A stretch of 64,000 nucleotides of DNA, from NCBI GenBank assembly GCA_020634235.1, contig JACKCB010000002.1, positions 558,001 to 622,000 on the forward strand. The letters are read 5' to 3'. The notes beneath the pieces were generated by a model. The model worked only from the letters and a program-made list of their open reading frames with translations. It was not told the DNA's origin and made no database searches. Positions 8,363 through 16,805 of the stretch are shown here, piece after piece (position 1 is the first letter of the stretch; each line of letters opens with the position of its first letter). The DNA is from Ardenticatenaceae bacterium. GTDB taxonomy: Bacteria > Chloroflexota > Anaerolineae > Promineifilales > Promineifilaceae. The position numbers and the translations under genes were made by a program.

Positions 8363-9448
8363 ATGAAACAAGCGCTACTGGGTCTGCTGGGCTGCCCGGC
8401 CTGCCGCGGCCCCCTCAGCCTCACCGCCCAGGAGGAACGCCATGGCGAAATCTGGCAGGGCGAACTGGCCTGCCAGCCATGTAACCATCGCTACCCTATC
8501 CGCCAGGGCATGCCCCACCTCTTTCTGGAAACCGCGGCCTGGGCCCCCAAGGCCCAGGAGGCGCAGGGCTGGGTTACCATTCACCAGGACCTGGGTATCT
8601 ACGAGCAGGTGGAAGATGCCGTTGACCTGAAGATCCCCTACTATCCGGAAGCGCCCTGGATTGGCGTTGCCCGCAGCTTCGACATGGCCCTGGACTTCTT
8701 GCAGCTCACCGGCCGGGAAACCATCCTGGACCTGGGAGCCGGCCGGGGCTGGGCAGCTAAAGAGTTCGCCCTGCGCGGCTGCCGCGTCGTAGCCCTGGAT
8801 GTGGTGCCCGACGAAAACGTGGGCCTGGGCCGGGGGCACGCCATCATGCGCCACCACAACACCTATTTCGACCGGGTCATTGGCGACGGCGAGAATCTCC
8901 CCTTCCGGCCGGGCAGCTTCGACCTGGTCTTCTGCGCGGCCACGCTGCACCACACCTCCCACCTCAACGTGATGATCGGCAACATAGACGAGGTCCTGGC
9001 CCCGGCCGGGCGATTATGCGCCATGAACGAACCCTGCATCAGCATCCTGGAAGATGAGCAAACCGTGCTGGCCCGCGACGCGGCACACGAACTAAGCGTG
9101 GGCATCAACGAGCGCCGGCCCAACATCGTTGGCTATTACCAGGCCCTGCAGACGCATGGCTTCCAGATCATACAAGCCATCCCCGCCCACGCTTACCAGA
9201 TGGAGGAGCAAACCCTACGCGAGTGGGCCTACGACCTGGGCGCGCTCCGTGGGTCGCTCCGCTGGCAACAGCTGCCGCGCAGCTTCTGGCGCTATTACAA
9301 CTATGGCAAGAACCGCCTGCGCGCGGCGCGCAGGGGCGTGCTGGCCCACAGCGAGATTCCCGCCATTGAGCCTGAGCGCCAGCGCCTGGCCTACGCCGTG
9401 CTGCTGTGGACCACGGGGGAGCTATTCCTGTTGGCCCAAAAAGCCTGA
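8363..9448 (+). CDS. SAM-dependent methyltransferase with N-terminal Trm112-like zinc ribbon
   Basis: 361 residues. A zinc ribbon of Trm112/YcaR type occupies the N-terminus (C-P-A-C at 11-14, C-Q-P-C at 37-40). A class I methyltransferase domain follows with the SAM-binding motif I-L-D-L-G-A-G-R-G-W (121-130), an acidic V-A-L-D at the end of strand two, and F-D-L-V-F-C-A-A-T-L-H-H. This architecture is common among small-molecule or lipid methyltransferases; the substrate cannot be told. Start at ATG 8363 with GGAG upstream. Confidence 0.8.
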   Translation: MKQALLGLLGCPACRGPLSLTAQEERHGEIWQGELACQPCNHRYPIRQGMPHLFLETAAWAPKAQEAQGWVTIHQDLGIYEQVEDAVDLKIPYYPEAPWIGVARSFDMALDFLQLTGRETILDLGAGRGWAAKEFALRGCRVVALDVVPDENVGLGRGHAIMRHHNTYFDRVIGDGENLPFRPGSFDLVFCAATLHHTSHLNVMIGNIDEVLAPAGRLCAMNEPCISILEDEQTVLARDAAHELSVGINERRPNIVGYYQALQTHGFQIIQAIPAHAYQMEEQTLREWAYDLGALRGSLRWQQLPRSFWRYYNYGKNRLRAARRGVLAHSEIPAIEPERQRLAYAVLLWTTGELFLLAQKA

Positions 9449-9482
9449 CCCATCCCGGCCGGTTGCAATACCACAACAGAAC

Positions 9483-9512
9483 TTGACACCGAACACCTGT
9501 TCGTGCTATACT
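9483..9512 (+). promoter_or_regulatory. lexA promoter with LexA box in the spacer
   Basis: TTGACA (9483-9488) and an extended -10 TGCTATACT (-10 hexamer 9507-9512) are separated by 18 bases. The spacer holds CGAACACCTGTTCG (9490-9503), a perfect inverted repeat matching the Bacillus/Gram-positive SOS box CGAAC-N4-GTTCG. LexA bound here would cover the promoter, so lexA should be autorepressed. Confidence 0.9.
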
Positions 9513-9597
9513 CAGAACAAATGAGCGATTTGCGGCACCACCGGCCGCGCTATTTTCATATTGGTCTGATTGGCACAGGCCAACGTAGGAGTAAGAG

Positions 9598-10275
9598 ATG
9601 GCAAAGCAAGACAAGTTGTCGGAGCGACAAGAGAGCATCATGAGCTACATCGCTCAGTCGCTGCAAAAGAACAGCCGGCCCCCCACCATACGGGAAATCG
9701 TCGAAGCCACCGACATTACCTCCACCTCTGTGGTCAGCTATAACCTGGGCAAACTGGAGGAGAAGGGCTACCTCGCGCGGACCAAAGACGTGTCGCGCGG
9801 CATCCAGTTAACGGAAAAGGCGCAGGAAGCATTTGCAACCTTCCGCACTGCAATCGCCAGCATGATCCGCATTCCCCTGATGGGTGATATCGTTGCCAGT
9901 GAACCGGTCCAACTGGGTCATGACGACTTTGCCAGCTACGATGAGGAAGATGCGGTGGAAGTTAGCACCAGCCTGCTGCCAGACAAGAACGTAGATTCGC
10001 TGTTCGCCCTGCGCGTCCGCGGGAATTCGATGATTGACGCCATGGTCAGCGACCGGGACATTGTCATCATGAAGCAGGCCAAAGAGGCGCGCAACGGCGA
10101 CATGGTAGCTGTCTGGCTGCCGCAAAGCGGCGAAATGACCCTGAAGTATTTCTTCAGCGAAGGGGATCGGGTACGGCTGCAGCCGGCCAATCCCACCATG
10201 GAACCGATTTACGTCCATGCGGCCAACGTGGAGATTCAGGGCAAAGTGATGATGGTCGTCCGCCAGACCGCCTAA
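9598..10275 (+). CDS. lexA: LexA repressor
   Basis: 225 residues. An N-terminal winged helix (L-S-E-R-Q-E-S-I, R-P-P-T-I-R-E-I-V-E-A) binds the SOS box. The C-terminal S24 peptidase domain has catalytic Ser144 in G-N-S-M and Lys183 in M-T-L-K. The self-cleavage loop aligns as G-D-I-V-A-S-E-P, so the scissile bond would be Ala100-Ser101 rather than the usual Ala-Gly. On DNA damage, RecA* triggers autoproteolysis and de-repression. The ATG at 9598 has TAGGAG six bases upstream. It is followed by a strong terminator, so it is monocistronic, and it lacks the dispersed palindrome. Confidence 0.95.
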   Translation: MAKQDKLSERQESIMSYIAQSLQKNSRPPTIREIVEATDITSTSVVSYNLGKLEEKGYLARTKDVSRGIQLTEKAQEAFATFRTAIASMIRIPLMGDIVASEPVQLGHDDFASYDEEDAVEVSTSLLPDKNVDSLFALRVRGNSMIDAMVSDRDIVIMKQAKEARNGDMVAVWLPQSGEMTLKYFFSEGDRVRLQPANPTMEPIYVHAANVEIQGKVMMVVRQTA

Positions 10276-10311
10276 TCGGCCAGCGCACTCACCAGCAGTA
10301 CATTCCATCGC

Positions 10312-10367
10312 TGAAGCGGGCTTCCCCTCTGGCAGAAGCACCCTGGTAAAGGGCAAAGCCCGCTTCA
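10312..10367 (+). other. Long-loop inverted repeat downstream of lexA
   Basis: TGAAGCGGGCTT (10312-10323) pairs perfectly with AAGCCCGCTTCA (10356-10367), enclosing 32 bases. It stands between the lexA stop and the T-tailed terminator and might be a structured 3' end; no known RNA family is recognised. Confidence 0.5.
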
Positions 10368-10373
10368 CAGGCC

Positions 10374-10401
10374 AAGACGACCTCCCCGGTCGTCTTTTTT
10401 T
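10374..10401 (+). terminator. Rho-independent terminator of lexA
   Basis: A nine-pair stem AAGACGACC/GGTCGTCTT with a five-base loop is followed by a run of T residues to 10401. It is one of the clearest intrinsic terminators in the window. Confidence 0.9.
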
Positions 10402-10459
10402 GCCGCAGTCCCATCCCCCACCCACAAGACGGTCTGCACGCTATTTTCACGCCAGGCCA

Positions 10460-10488
10460 TTGACGAATTAGAACATTAGTTCTATAAT
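10460..10488 (+). promoter_or_regulatory. Second SOS promoter: LexA box between -35 and -10 of the FtsK-like operon
   Basis: TTGACG (10460-10465) and TATAAT (10483-10488) are spaced by exactly 17 bases. The spacer contains GAACATTAGTTC (10471-10482), a perfect GAAC-N4-GTTC palindrome flanked by A and T. It has the same architecture as the lexA promoter 970 bases upstream, so the downstream gene should be LexA-repressed. Confidence 0.85.
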
Positions 10489-10585
10489 GGCCGTAGATTT
10501 GAGGATGCTTTGGCATGTGTGGCGGTAGAATGACCCGTGCCCGGCCGGGCAAAATCCGGACACATCACCTTCCCCCACAAGGGCC

Positions 10586-11803
10586 ATGGTACCAGTCTCG
10601 CATCACAGGGATGGCAATTTGAGAGTCAAGGACGAGGACGAGCGGCTGCGGCATCGCCTGGAGCTGCAAGCATTGGGCATCGAGCGTGTCTTTTTGCGCC
10701 ACAAGACGCCGGCCAGGGTAGCTGGGGGTACGGTGCAGTCGCAGGCGACCAGTTTTAGCTTGCAGGCGTTTTTGGCCCCCGGCCGGGAACATCTGCACCA
10801 GATCAGCCGCGAACTACAGCAGGCCCTCGGTGTGCGCCAGGTGGCCATCGAACAGTCCGATGGCCAATGGCAGGTCAGCGTGGTGCAGCCGCAGCCCGCC
10901 CCGGTCGAACTGCTGGACCTGCTCGCTTCGCTGCCGCGCGTATCACACGGGGTGGTGGCCCTGGGCGTGGCCGAGAACGCCCGGCCGGTACTGCTAAACT
11001 TGCTGTCGGAAGAATCGGCCCATGTCCTGGTAAGCGGCACAGCGCAGGCCGGCAAGACCAGCTTGCTGCGGTCCTTCGCTATGTCCTTGGCGCTCACCAA
11101 CCGCCAGTCACAGGTACAGATGATCCTGATGACCGCCGCGGCGCCGCGCCCCGGCCGGGAAAAGCAAGACGAATGGCTGGCCCCCCTGGCCTACCTGCCC
11201 CACGTGCTGGCCCACCTGATAGACACCCCCGAAGAAGTGGCCGGCACCCTCCGTTTCCTGGTCGGCGAACAGCGCTATCGCCGGCAAGAGGGCATCACCC
11301 TGCCGCGCATCATTCTATTCATGGACGGGCTGCTGCCCCTACTAGAACAGGGTGGCCAGGCAGTGCGCCGCGATTTCGGCGCGCTGCTGCAAAGCGGCGC
11401 GCAGGCCGGCATCCACCTGGTGGTGAGTACCCGCGAACCACAGACCGCGCTAGACAACCTGCTGCGTACCTACCTGCCAGTACGCATTGCCGGCCGGCTA
11501 GACTCGGCCGCTGAAGCCTGGGCCGCCACCGGCCTCGCCGACTCTCGTGCCCAGCAGCTTCTTGGCCAGGGGGATTTCCTGGCCGTGGCCGGGGGCAATG
11601 TGGTTCGCTTCCAGGGGGCGTATATCAGCGACTATGACGTGCATTTGTGCCTGGATGATCTGCACCAGCGCCGGCCGCGCACCATGGTGGCCCAGCCCAT
11701 CGTCCGCCGGCTCAGCCCACCCATGGCCCAACCCCTGGCCGCCAGGGCGCAAGATTTCCGCTTCGATGGGCAGCGGCTCGCCCTGGCCTTTGCCGGCGAC
11801 TAG
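10586..11803 (+). CDS. FtsK/SpoIIIE-type ATPase domain protein, predicted SOS-regulated
   Basis: 405 residues, no membrane segment. The central P-loop domain has Walker A G-T-A-Q-A-G-K-T (151-158), Walker B R-I-I-L-F-M-D (241-247) and the L-L-G-Q-G-D-F-L motif that matches L-L-G-x-G-D-M-L of the FtsK/SpoIIIE (and EccC) motor family. It lacks the N-terminal membrane and gamma domains of FtsK, and its N-terminal ~130 residues have no clear match. The ATG at 10586 follows AAGGG and is the first start after an in-frame stop at 10526. A perfect LexA box controls its promoter. Role inferred: a DNA- or protein-translocating motor used during DNA damage. Confidence 0.75.
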   Translation: MVPVSHHRDGNLRVKDEDERLRHRLELQALGIERVFLRHKTPARVAGGTVQSQATSFSLQAFLAPGREHLHQISRELQQALGVRQVAIEQSDGQWQVSVVQPQPAPVELLDLLASLPRVSHGVVALGVAENARPVLLNLLSEESAHVLVSGTAQAGKTSLLRSFAMSLALTNRQSQVQMILMTAAAPRPGREKQDEWLAPLAYLPHVLAHLIDTPEEVAGTLRFLVGEQRYRRQEGITLPRIILFMDGLLPLLEQGGQAVRRDFGALLQSGAQAGIHLVVSTREPQTALDNLLRTYLPVRIAGRLDSAAEAWAATGLADSRAQQLLGQGDFLAVAGGNVVRFQGAYISDYDVHLCLDDLHQRRPRTMVAQPIVRRLSPPMAQPLAARAQDFRFDGQRLALAFAGD

Positions 11804-11849
11804 CAAGTCAGGTACACCGGCCCCATTGCCGGATTGATGGAGGATTCGG

Positions 11850-12077
11850 ATGAACACAGGAATGTTATGGCTCGATACAGACCAGCGCCGCACGCTGGAA
11901 GAAAAGGTTACCCGTGCGGCGGCCTATTACCTGGAGAAGTACGGGCGTATGCCGGAGCTGTGCCTGGTGAACAAGCGCAGCCTGGCCGAAGAGCGCACGG
12001 TCGGGGCTATCCACGTGCGCCCGGTAAAGAATATGGTTGAGCACCACTTCTTGCTGGGTTTTGACTCAGCCAATTGA
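11850..12077 (+). CDS. Small protein in the SOS operon with the FtsK-like ATPase
   Basis: 75 residues, start ATG at 11850 with TGGAGGA six bases upstream, 46 bases after the FtsK-like stop, so probably cotranscribed. No signal peptide or membrane segment. It contains a helix A-A-A-Y-Y-L-E-K-Y-G-R-M-P followed by E-L-C-L-V-N. I do not recognise a family with confidence. Its last 12 bases overlap the end of the converging histidine kinase gene, so read-through would make antisense RNA. Confidence 0.65.
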   Translation: MNTGMLWLDTDQRRTLEEKVTRAAAYYLEKYGRMPELCLVNKRSLAEERTVGAIHVRPVKNMVEHHFLLGFDSAN

Positions 12078-14048
12078 ACTACGCGCTAGCCCCGATTCGG
12101 CCCCGGTATTTTCGGCCAGGGGCAGCAGGATAAAGACTTTTGTCCCCCGGCCGGGTTCGCTCTCCAGCCAAATGCGCCCCTGGTGCAGATCTACCACCGA
12201 CTTAACAATGAACAGCCCCAGGCCGGTGCCGCTGTAATCATTGGCCGTATTCTTGCCGCGATAATACTTATTGAACACGTGTCCCATGTCGGCGGCGTCA
12301 ATGCCGGAACCTGTGTCTGCAATCTCGATAACAATTTGCCGCTCCTGTTTATGCGCGTGCACCGAGATTTGCCCCCCCTCAGGAGTGTATTTGTTGGCAT
12401 TGGACAGCACATTGCTAAACGCCTGGTAGAGCCGGTTGGGATCGCCCATCACCACCAAACTGCGATCCACCTGCCAGTCCAGCTTCTGCTTCTTTTTCTG
12501 CAGCGGTAGCCGGTAGGCATCCGCCACCGATTTCAGAATCTCGCCCGGCCAGCAAACCTCCAGCGTCAGACCGCTCCCCTCTTCCAGACGCCCCACATCC
12601 AGCAACTCGGTGATCAGGGTCGTGATTTTGCTCACGCTCTCGCGCACGCGATCCACAAAGCCGGCCTGCATCTCATTGAGCGGACCGGCCCGCTCTAGCA
12701 GTTCCACATACCCCAGGATTGAGGTCAGCGGGGAGCGCAAGTCGTGGGAGACAGAAGAGACAATATCGCTCTTCAGTTGGTTGAGCTGCTCTAGCTGCGT
12801 GATATCGTGCATGACCATGGACCGGCCAACGCTGGCAATGGGTGTCAGGCCAACGTCATACATGCGCTCGTCGCTGGCGGCAATGTTGACCTTGCGGCTC
12901 ATATCTGGCCCGGCCGGTTGCAGCAAGAACTCCAACACATTCACATTGCGGATCAGGCTGCCAACCGGCTGGCCGGTAAGATCGCCCTCTGGCAAATACA
13001 GCACCCGGCGCGAGGCCTCGTTCACTAACACAACCTGCGCCTTGTCATCCACCACCAGCACCGGATCTTCGATCTGGTTGATGATCGTGCGCAGTTGGTT
13101 GCGCTCTTTCACACTCTGGTCATACAGCGTGGCGTTGTTGATGGCAATGGCCGCGTAGCTGGCCAGGGCGGACAAAACACGCGCTTCGCGGTTGTCGAAC
13201 GGTTGACCGGCCGCGCGGTTGGCCACAGCCAGCACCCCCAGTGCCCGGCCGCGGGCAATCATAGGAATATACACGTAGGATCGTGACTTGTCGGTAGGGC
13301 TGGAGGGCTGAGTCAGGTCCCACTGGTTCAGGATGGCGGTTTGCTTGTTGCGCAGCACCCGGCCGGCGATGCTGCTATCCATGCCCAGGCGGATTTCCGG
13401 CATCACCGTCCTGATGTTCTTGGCGGCGCGCACGTACAGGTCGCCCCGGCGCTCATCCACCAGGATAATGGCCCCTTCTTCGGCATCGGACAGGTAAACA
13501 GCCGCCTCAACCACCCGTTCCAGCACTTTTTCCAACTGCAGGGAAGAGGAAACGGACTTGCCAATACCGTAAAGGGCGTTTAGCTCCTGGGCGCGCTGCC
13601 GCAAGCGCCGGTTCGACTCGGTTAGCTGCTGAAGCAGTTGGTCGCGTTCCCCTTCCAGGCGACTTTCGCGCAGGGCGCGCTCCACAATCTCCTGGATCTC
13701 CTCAATGATGAACGGCTTGATAACGTAGTCACGCACCCCCAGCCGGAAAGCCTCAACCGCAACTTGCTCAGAGCCGTGGGCTGTGGCCAGGATGGCCGGG
13801 ATGGTCAGATGGCGTTGGCGCAGGCGGCGCAGCAGCTCCAGTCCGTTCATGAAGGGCATCTGCACATCCACGATCATGAGATCGGGCAGCTGTGATACCG
13901 CCTTCTGCAAACCTTCCAGACCATCGGCAGCAACAAGAACCTCGTAGCCGCGCGGGGCGAGGACATACTGGACCAGGAAGTCGCGAACATCACGGGAGTC
14001 GTCAACAACTAGGATTCGTTCGGCTTTTCTTTCCGCGGTTTCGGACAC
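12066..14048 (-). CDS. Hybrid sensor histidine kinase, REC-GAF-PAS-HisKA-HATPase
   Basis: 660 residues, cytoplasmic. The receiver comes first (V-V-D-D at 14-17, phosphoacceptor Asp61 in M-I-V-D-V-Q-M-P), then a coiled coil, a GAF domain (about 155-310), a PAS domain (about 320-430), the dimerisation helix with S-H-D-L-R-S-P-L (phospho-His about 436), and HATPase motifs N-V-L-S-N-A-N-K-Y-T-P, D-T-G-S-G-I-D and G-T-G-L-G-L-F-I. With no membrane segment it should sense an internal signal, gated by an N-terminal receiver fed by another kinase. No partner regulator is next to it. It diverges from the solute-binding protein gene at 14193. Confidence 0.92.
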   Translation of the reverse strand: MSETAERKAERILVVDDSRDVRDFLVQYVLAPRGYEVLVAADGLEGLQKAVSQLPDLMIVDVQMPFMNGLELLRRLRQRHLTIPAILATAHGSEQVAVEAFRLGVRDYVIKPFIIEEIQEIVERALRESRLEGERDQLLQQLTESNRRLRQRAQELNALYGIGKSVSSSLQLEKVLERVVEAAVYLSDAEEGAIILVDERRGDLYVRAAKNIRTVMPEIRLGMDSSIAGRVLRNKQTAILNQWDLTQPSSPTDKSRSYVYIPMIARGRALGVLAVANRAAGQPFDNREARVLSALASYAAIAINNATLYDQSVKERNQLRTIINQIEDPVLVVDDKAQVVLVNEASRRVLYLPEGDLTGQPVGSLIRNVNVLEFLLQPAGPDMSRKVNIAASDERMYDVGLTPIASVGRSMVMHDITQLEQLNQLKSDIVSSVSHDLRSPLTSILGYVELLERAGPLNEMQAGFVDRVRESVSKITTLITELLDVGRLEEGSGLTLEVCWPGEILKSVADAYRLPLQKKKQKLDWQVDRSLVVMGDPNRLYQAFSNVLSNANKYTPEGGQISVHAHKQERQIVIEIADTGSGIDAADMGHVFNKYYRGKNTANDYSGTGLGLFIVKSVVDLHQGRIWLESEPGRGTKVFILLPLAENTGAESGLARSSIG

Positions 14049-14192
14049 GCTTATCTCCTTGCGGTTACCAATACTATTCTATCCCGGCCGGGGAGACAAC
14101 AGGCACAGGAACAATTCAACCATTTCCAGGTACCGAACTCGCCCACGGGTCACTTGTCAGAGCCACGGACATCGGATAGGATGGCACGCTGC

Positions 14193-16082
14193 ATGACCAA
14201 TCAACGAGGGCTGGTACACAAACTGATGACCTATTGTAACAAGTTTCCGCAACCTAGACAGATATCCAGGCTGCTGCTGTCTCTGTTGTGCCTCCTGTTG
14301 GGCAGCGCCGCGTGCAGCAGCAGCACCACCCAAACCACAGTCGTGACCAGAGTGGTGATGATAGAGGGCGAGGAAGCGGTGGTGACGCGCCTGGTACGCC
14401 AGACAGTGGCCGTGCCCGTCACCGTAACCCCGGCCAACCCGCAAGCGGAAACGGTGGTGCTGGACCTGAGTTACACTGGTGCGCCGGCCGAACTTGACCC
14501 CATCACCGTGGTGGATGATTCTGACATTTCCCTGGTTGAAAACCTGTTTGTGGGGCTAACCCGGTTCAACCATGCCACCAACAGTGTTGACCCGGAGTGG
14601 GCAACCGACTGGGAAATCAGCCCCGACGGCAAAACCTACACCTTCAACCTGCGCAGCGACATCTATTGGGTGCGCTCCCCGCTGCAAGAGCAGGACCTCC
14701 CCCTGAGGGAGCGCAAAGCGGAGGCATACCGGCCGGTAGTGGCCAATGACATGGTTGTTGCCGTACAGCGCCTGTGCCGCGATAGCCTCAGTCCAGATGT
14801 CTTTATCTTCTTCGTTATCGCCGGCTGCGAGCAGGTACACCTGAGCCAGGAACCAACCGAAGCGGATCTGGCGGCCATTGGTGTGACGGCGCTGGATGCG
14901 CAAACCCTGCGGATTACGCTGACGAAACCGGCCAGCTACTTCCTGACCATGACCAGTATGTGGATGTTCCGGCCGGTGCCCGGCGAGATAATTGACACCC
15001 TGGCGGAGGAGAATCTTCCCTGGGGCGCATTGGAGAATCTGGTTACCAGCGGCCCGTTTGTCCCCGGCCGGGAGACCATCGCCGACACCCGCACCGTCCT
15101 GGAGCGCAATCCCTTCTGGCCTATCCCCTTTAGCGGCAACGTGGACCTGGTAAACATCTACTGGCTAGACCTGGAAGACGCTTACGAGATGTGGCTGACC
15201 AAGAACCTGGACGTCAGCCCGCTGCCCCCCGACCGGCAGGAAGAGCTAGAACGCGACCCCAATCTGGCCTCGCGCTTGCAACTGGTCACCCGGCAGCGCG
15301 TATTTTACCTCTCCTTCAACTTCAACAGCGATGTCTTCGGCGAAGCGGCAGTGCGCCGCGCCTTTAGTGCCGCCATCGACCGCCAAACGCTCATCGAAGA
15401 GGTATACGCCGGCCGGGCACTCCCCATGCGCCATTTCACACCACCTGGCGTCGTGGGCGCCCCACCCATAGACGCCGTCGGCAGCGGCTACAATCCCGAC
15501 CTGGCGCGCATCGAAATGGCCAACAGCAGCTTCCGCGACTGCCGCTTCATACCTGAAGTGCGCTACCTGGTGGGAACCAGCGACCTGGACCTGTTCCAGG
15601 CCGAAACGCTGCGCGACATGTGGGCTAACACCCTGAGCTGCCAGCCGGAACAGATCGTCATTGAGCAGGTACAGTTTGGCACCCTGTTGGCCAACACCCG
15701 GCGCGAGGCCGGCGATGTCCGGCCCGACATCTGGAACCTGGGGTGGGCCTCCTATTTCCCAGACGCCCACAACTGGCTGTCGGATGTGCTGCACTGCAGC
15801 GACAGCGAAAACCGGCAGGATCGCCCCTGCTCCGAGGCAGATTCGATATTGCGCGACGCAGCCACCAATCCAGACCAGGCGGCGCGGTGGGATCTGTATC
15901 GCCAGGCAGAACGCCTATTCTTTGGCGAAGGCGGATCGGCTCCAATTTCGCCGCTGCTGGTCCAGGGCAACTACACTCTGGTGCAGACCTGGCTGACGTA
16001 TGCCCCGGCCAATTTTGGCGGTGAGCAGTTCGACACCTACCAGTTGGACGCGGTAACCAAGCGGCTGGAGAAGCTGCAATAG
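14193..16082 (+). CDS. ABC transporter substrate-binding lipoprotein, family 5 (oligopeptide/nickel type)
   Basis: About 629 residues. The N-terminus has a basic stretch, a hydrophobic core (R-L-L-L-S-L-L-C-L-L-L) and a cysteine in G-S-A-A-C-S-S-S, a slightly atypical lipobox. The SBP_bac_5 fold follows (Y-T-G-A-P-A-E-L-D-P, N-P-F-W-P, V-R-R-A-F-S-A-A-I-D-R). The family delivers peptides to DppBCDF/OppBCDF permeases, but no permease genes are nearby, so it is an orphan binding protein. ATG 14193 is preferred because GGATAGG lies a suitable distance upstream; ATG 14181 and TTG 14154 are alternatives. rsmG follows nine bases after its stop. Confidence 0.85.
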   Translation: MTNQRGLVHKLMTYCNKFPQPRQISRLLLSLLCLLLGSAACSSSTTQTTVVTRVVMIEGEEAVVTRLVRQTVAVPVTVTPANPQAETVVLDLSYTGAPAELDPITVVDDSDISLVENLFVGLTRFNHATNSVDPEWATDWEISPDGKTYTFNLRSDIYWVRSPLQEQDLPLRERKAEAYRPVVANDMVVAVQRLCRDSLSPDVFIFFVIAGCEQVHLSQEPTEADLAAIGVTALDAQTLRITLTKPASYFLTMTSMWMFRPVPGEIIDTLAEENLPWGALENLVTSGPFVPGRETIADTRTVLERNPFWPIPFSGNVDLVNIYWLDLEDAYEMWLTKNLDVSPLPPDRQEELERDPNLASRLQLVTRQRVFYLSFNFNSDVFGEAAVRRAFSAAIDRQTLIEEVYAGRALPMRHFTPPGVVGAPPIDAVGSGYNPDLARIEMANSSFRDCRFIPEVRYLVGTSDLDLFQAETLRDMWANTLSCQPEQIVIEQVQFGTLLANTRREAGDVRPDIWNLGWASYFPDAHNWLSDVLHCSDSENRQDRPCSEADSILRDAATNPDQAARWDLYRQAERLFFGEGGSAPISPLLVQGNYTLVQTWLTYAPANFGGEQFDTYQLDAVTKRLEKLQ

Positions 16083-16090
16083 GGTTGGTG

Positions 16091-16798
16091 ATGGAACGGC
16101 TGGCAGAACAGGCGGCCGCCTTTGGCCTGGCGCTAACACCGCCACAACTGGCACAGTTTGCGCGCTACGAGGAGCTGCTGCTGGCCTGGAATGAGCAGCT
16201 AAACCTGACGGCGATCCGCGACCCGGCCGGGATTCGTCTACGCCACTTCCTCGATTCCCTCACCTGTGCCACCGTCACCGGGGACCTTAGCGGGCAGCGC
16301 CTCATCGATGTAGGCTCCGGCGCCGGCTTCCCTGGGCTGCCGCTGAAGCTCCTCTACCCCTCGCTGCACCTGGTGCTGGTGGAGAGCGTGGGCAAGAAGG
16401 CGCGCTTCCTGAAGGCGGTAGTGGCCGACCTGGCCCTGACCGGCGTCGCGGTGCTGGCCGAGCGGGCCGAGCTGCTGGGCCAGCAGCCAGCCCACCGCGA
16501 ACAGTATGATTGGGTGGTGGCACGCAGTGTGGCGGAACTACGGATTCTGGTAGAGTATTTGCTGCCCCTGTGCCGGGTGGGCGGCCAGGTCTTGGCGCAA
16601 AAGGGTACAAGTGCCGCGGCTGAGGCAGCGCAGGCCGCGCCGGCCATCGCCACGCTGGGCGGCAATACACCCCATCTCACGCCGGTTCAGCTCCCCGGCC
16701 GGGATCAGCCCCACTACCTGCTGACCATCCCTAAGATACACCCCACCCCGGCCGGGTACCCCCGACGCCCCGGCCTGCCGGCTAAACGCCCGTTGTAG
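16091..16798 (+). CDS. rsmG: 16S rRNA (guanine-527-N7) methyltransferase RsmG/GidB
   Basis: 235 residues. The family signatures are clear: W-N-E-Q-L-N-L-T-A-I-R-D near the N-terminus, H-F-L-D-S-L, and the SAM motif L-I-D-V-G-S-G-A-G-F-P-G-L-P-L-K-L, then V-A-R-S-V-A-E-L and G-G-Q-V-L-A-Q-K-G. It methylates G527 of 16S rRNA; loss gives low-level streptomycin resistance in other bacteria. The ATG at 16091 follows AGGG; the preceding GTG and TTG codons are less likely. The Pro-rich C-terminal tail beyond the core is longer than usual and contains copies of the dispersed palindrome. Confidence 0.95.
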   Translation: MERLAEQAAAFGLALTPPQLAQFARYEELLLAWNEQLNLTAIRDPAGIRLRHFLDSLTCATVTGDLSGQRLIDVGSGAGFPGLPLKLLYPSLHLVLVESVGKKARFLKAVVADLALTGVAVLAERAELLGQQPAHREQYDWVVARSVAELRILVEYLLPLCRVGGQVLAQKGTSAAAEAAQAAPAIATLGGNTPHLTPVQLPGRDQPHYLLTIPKIHPTPAGYPRRPGLPAKRPL

Positions 16799-16805
16799 CA
16801 CGCAG

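Noticed and set aside
10289..10552. Minus-strand frame of 87 codons across the lexA terminator and SOS promoter
   Set aside because: It spans a terminator and a promoter with LexA box on the other strand, and has no protein-like features.
10530..10622. Short plus-strand frame in the leader of the FtsK-like gene
   Set aside because: It has no ribosome site and overlaps the better-supported start at 10586 in another frame.
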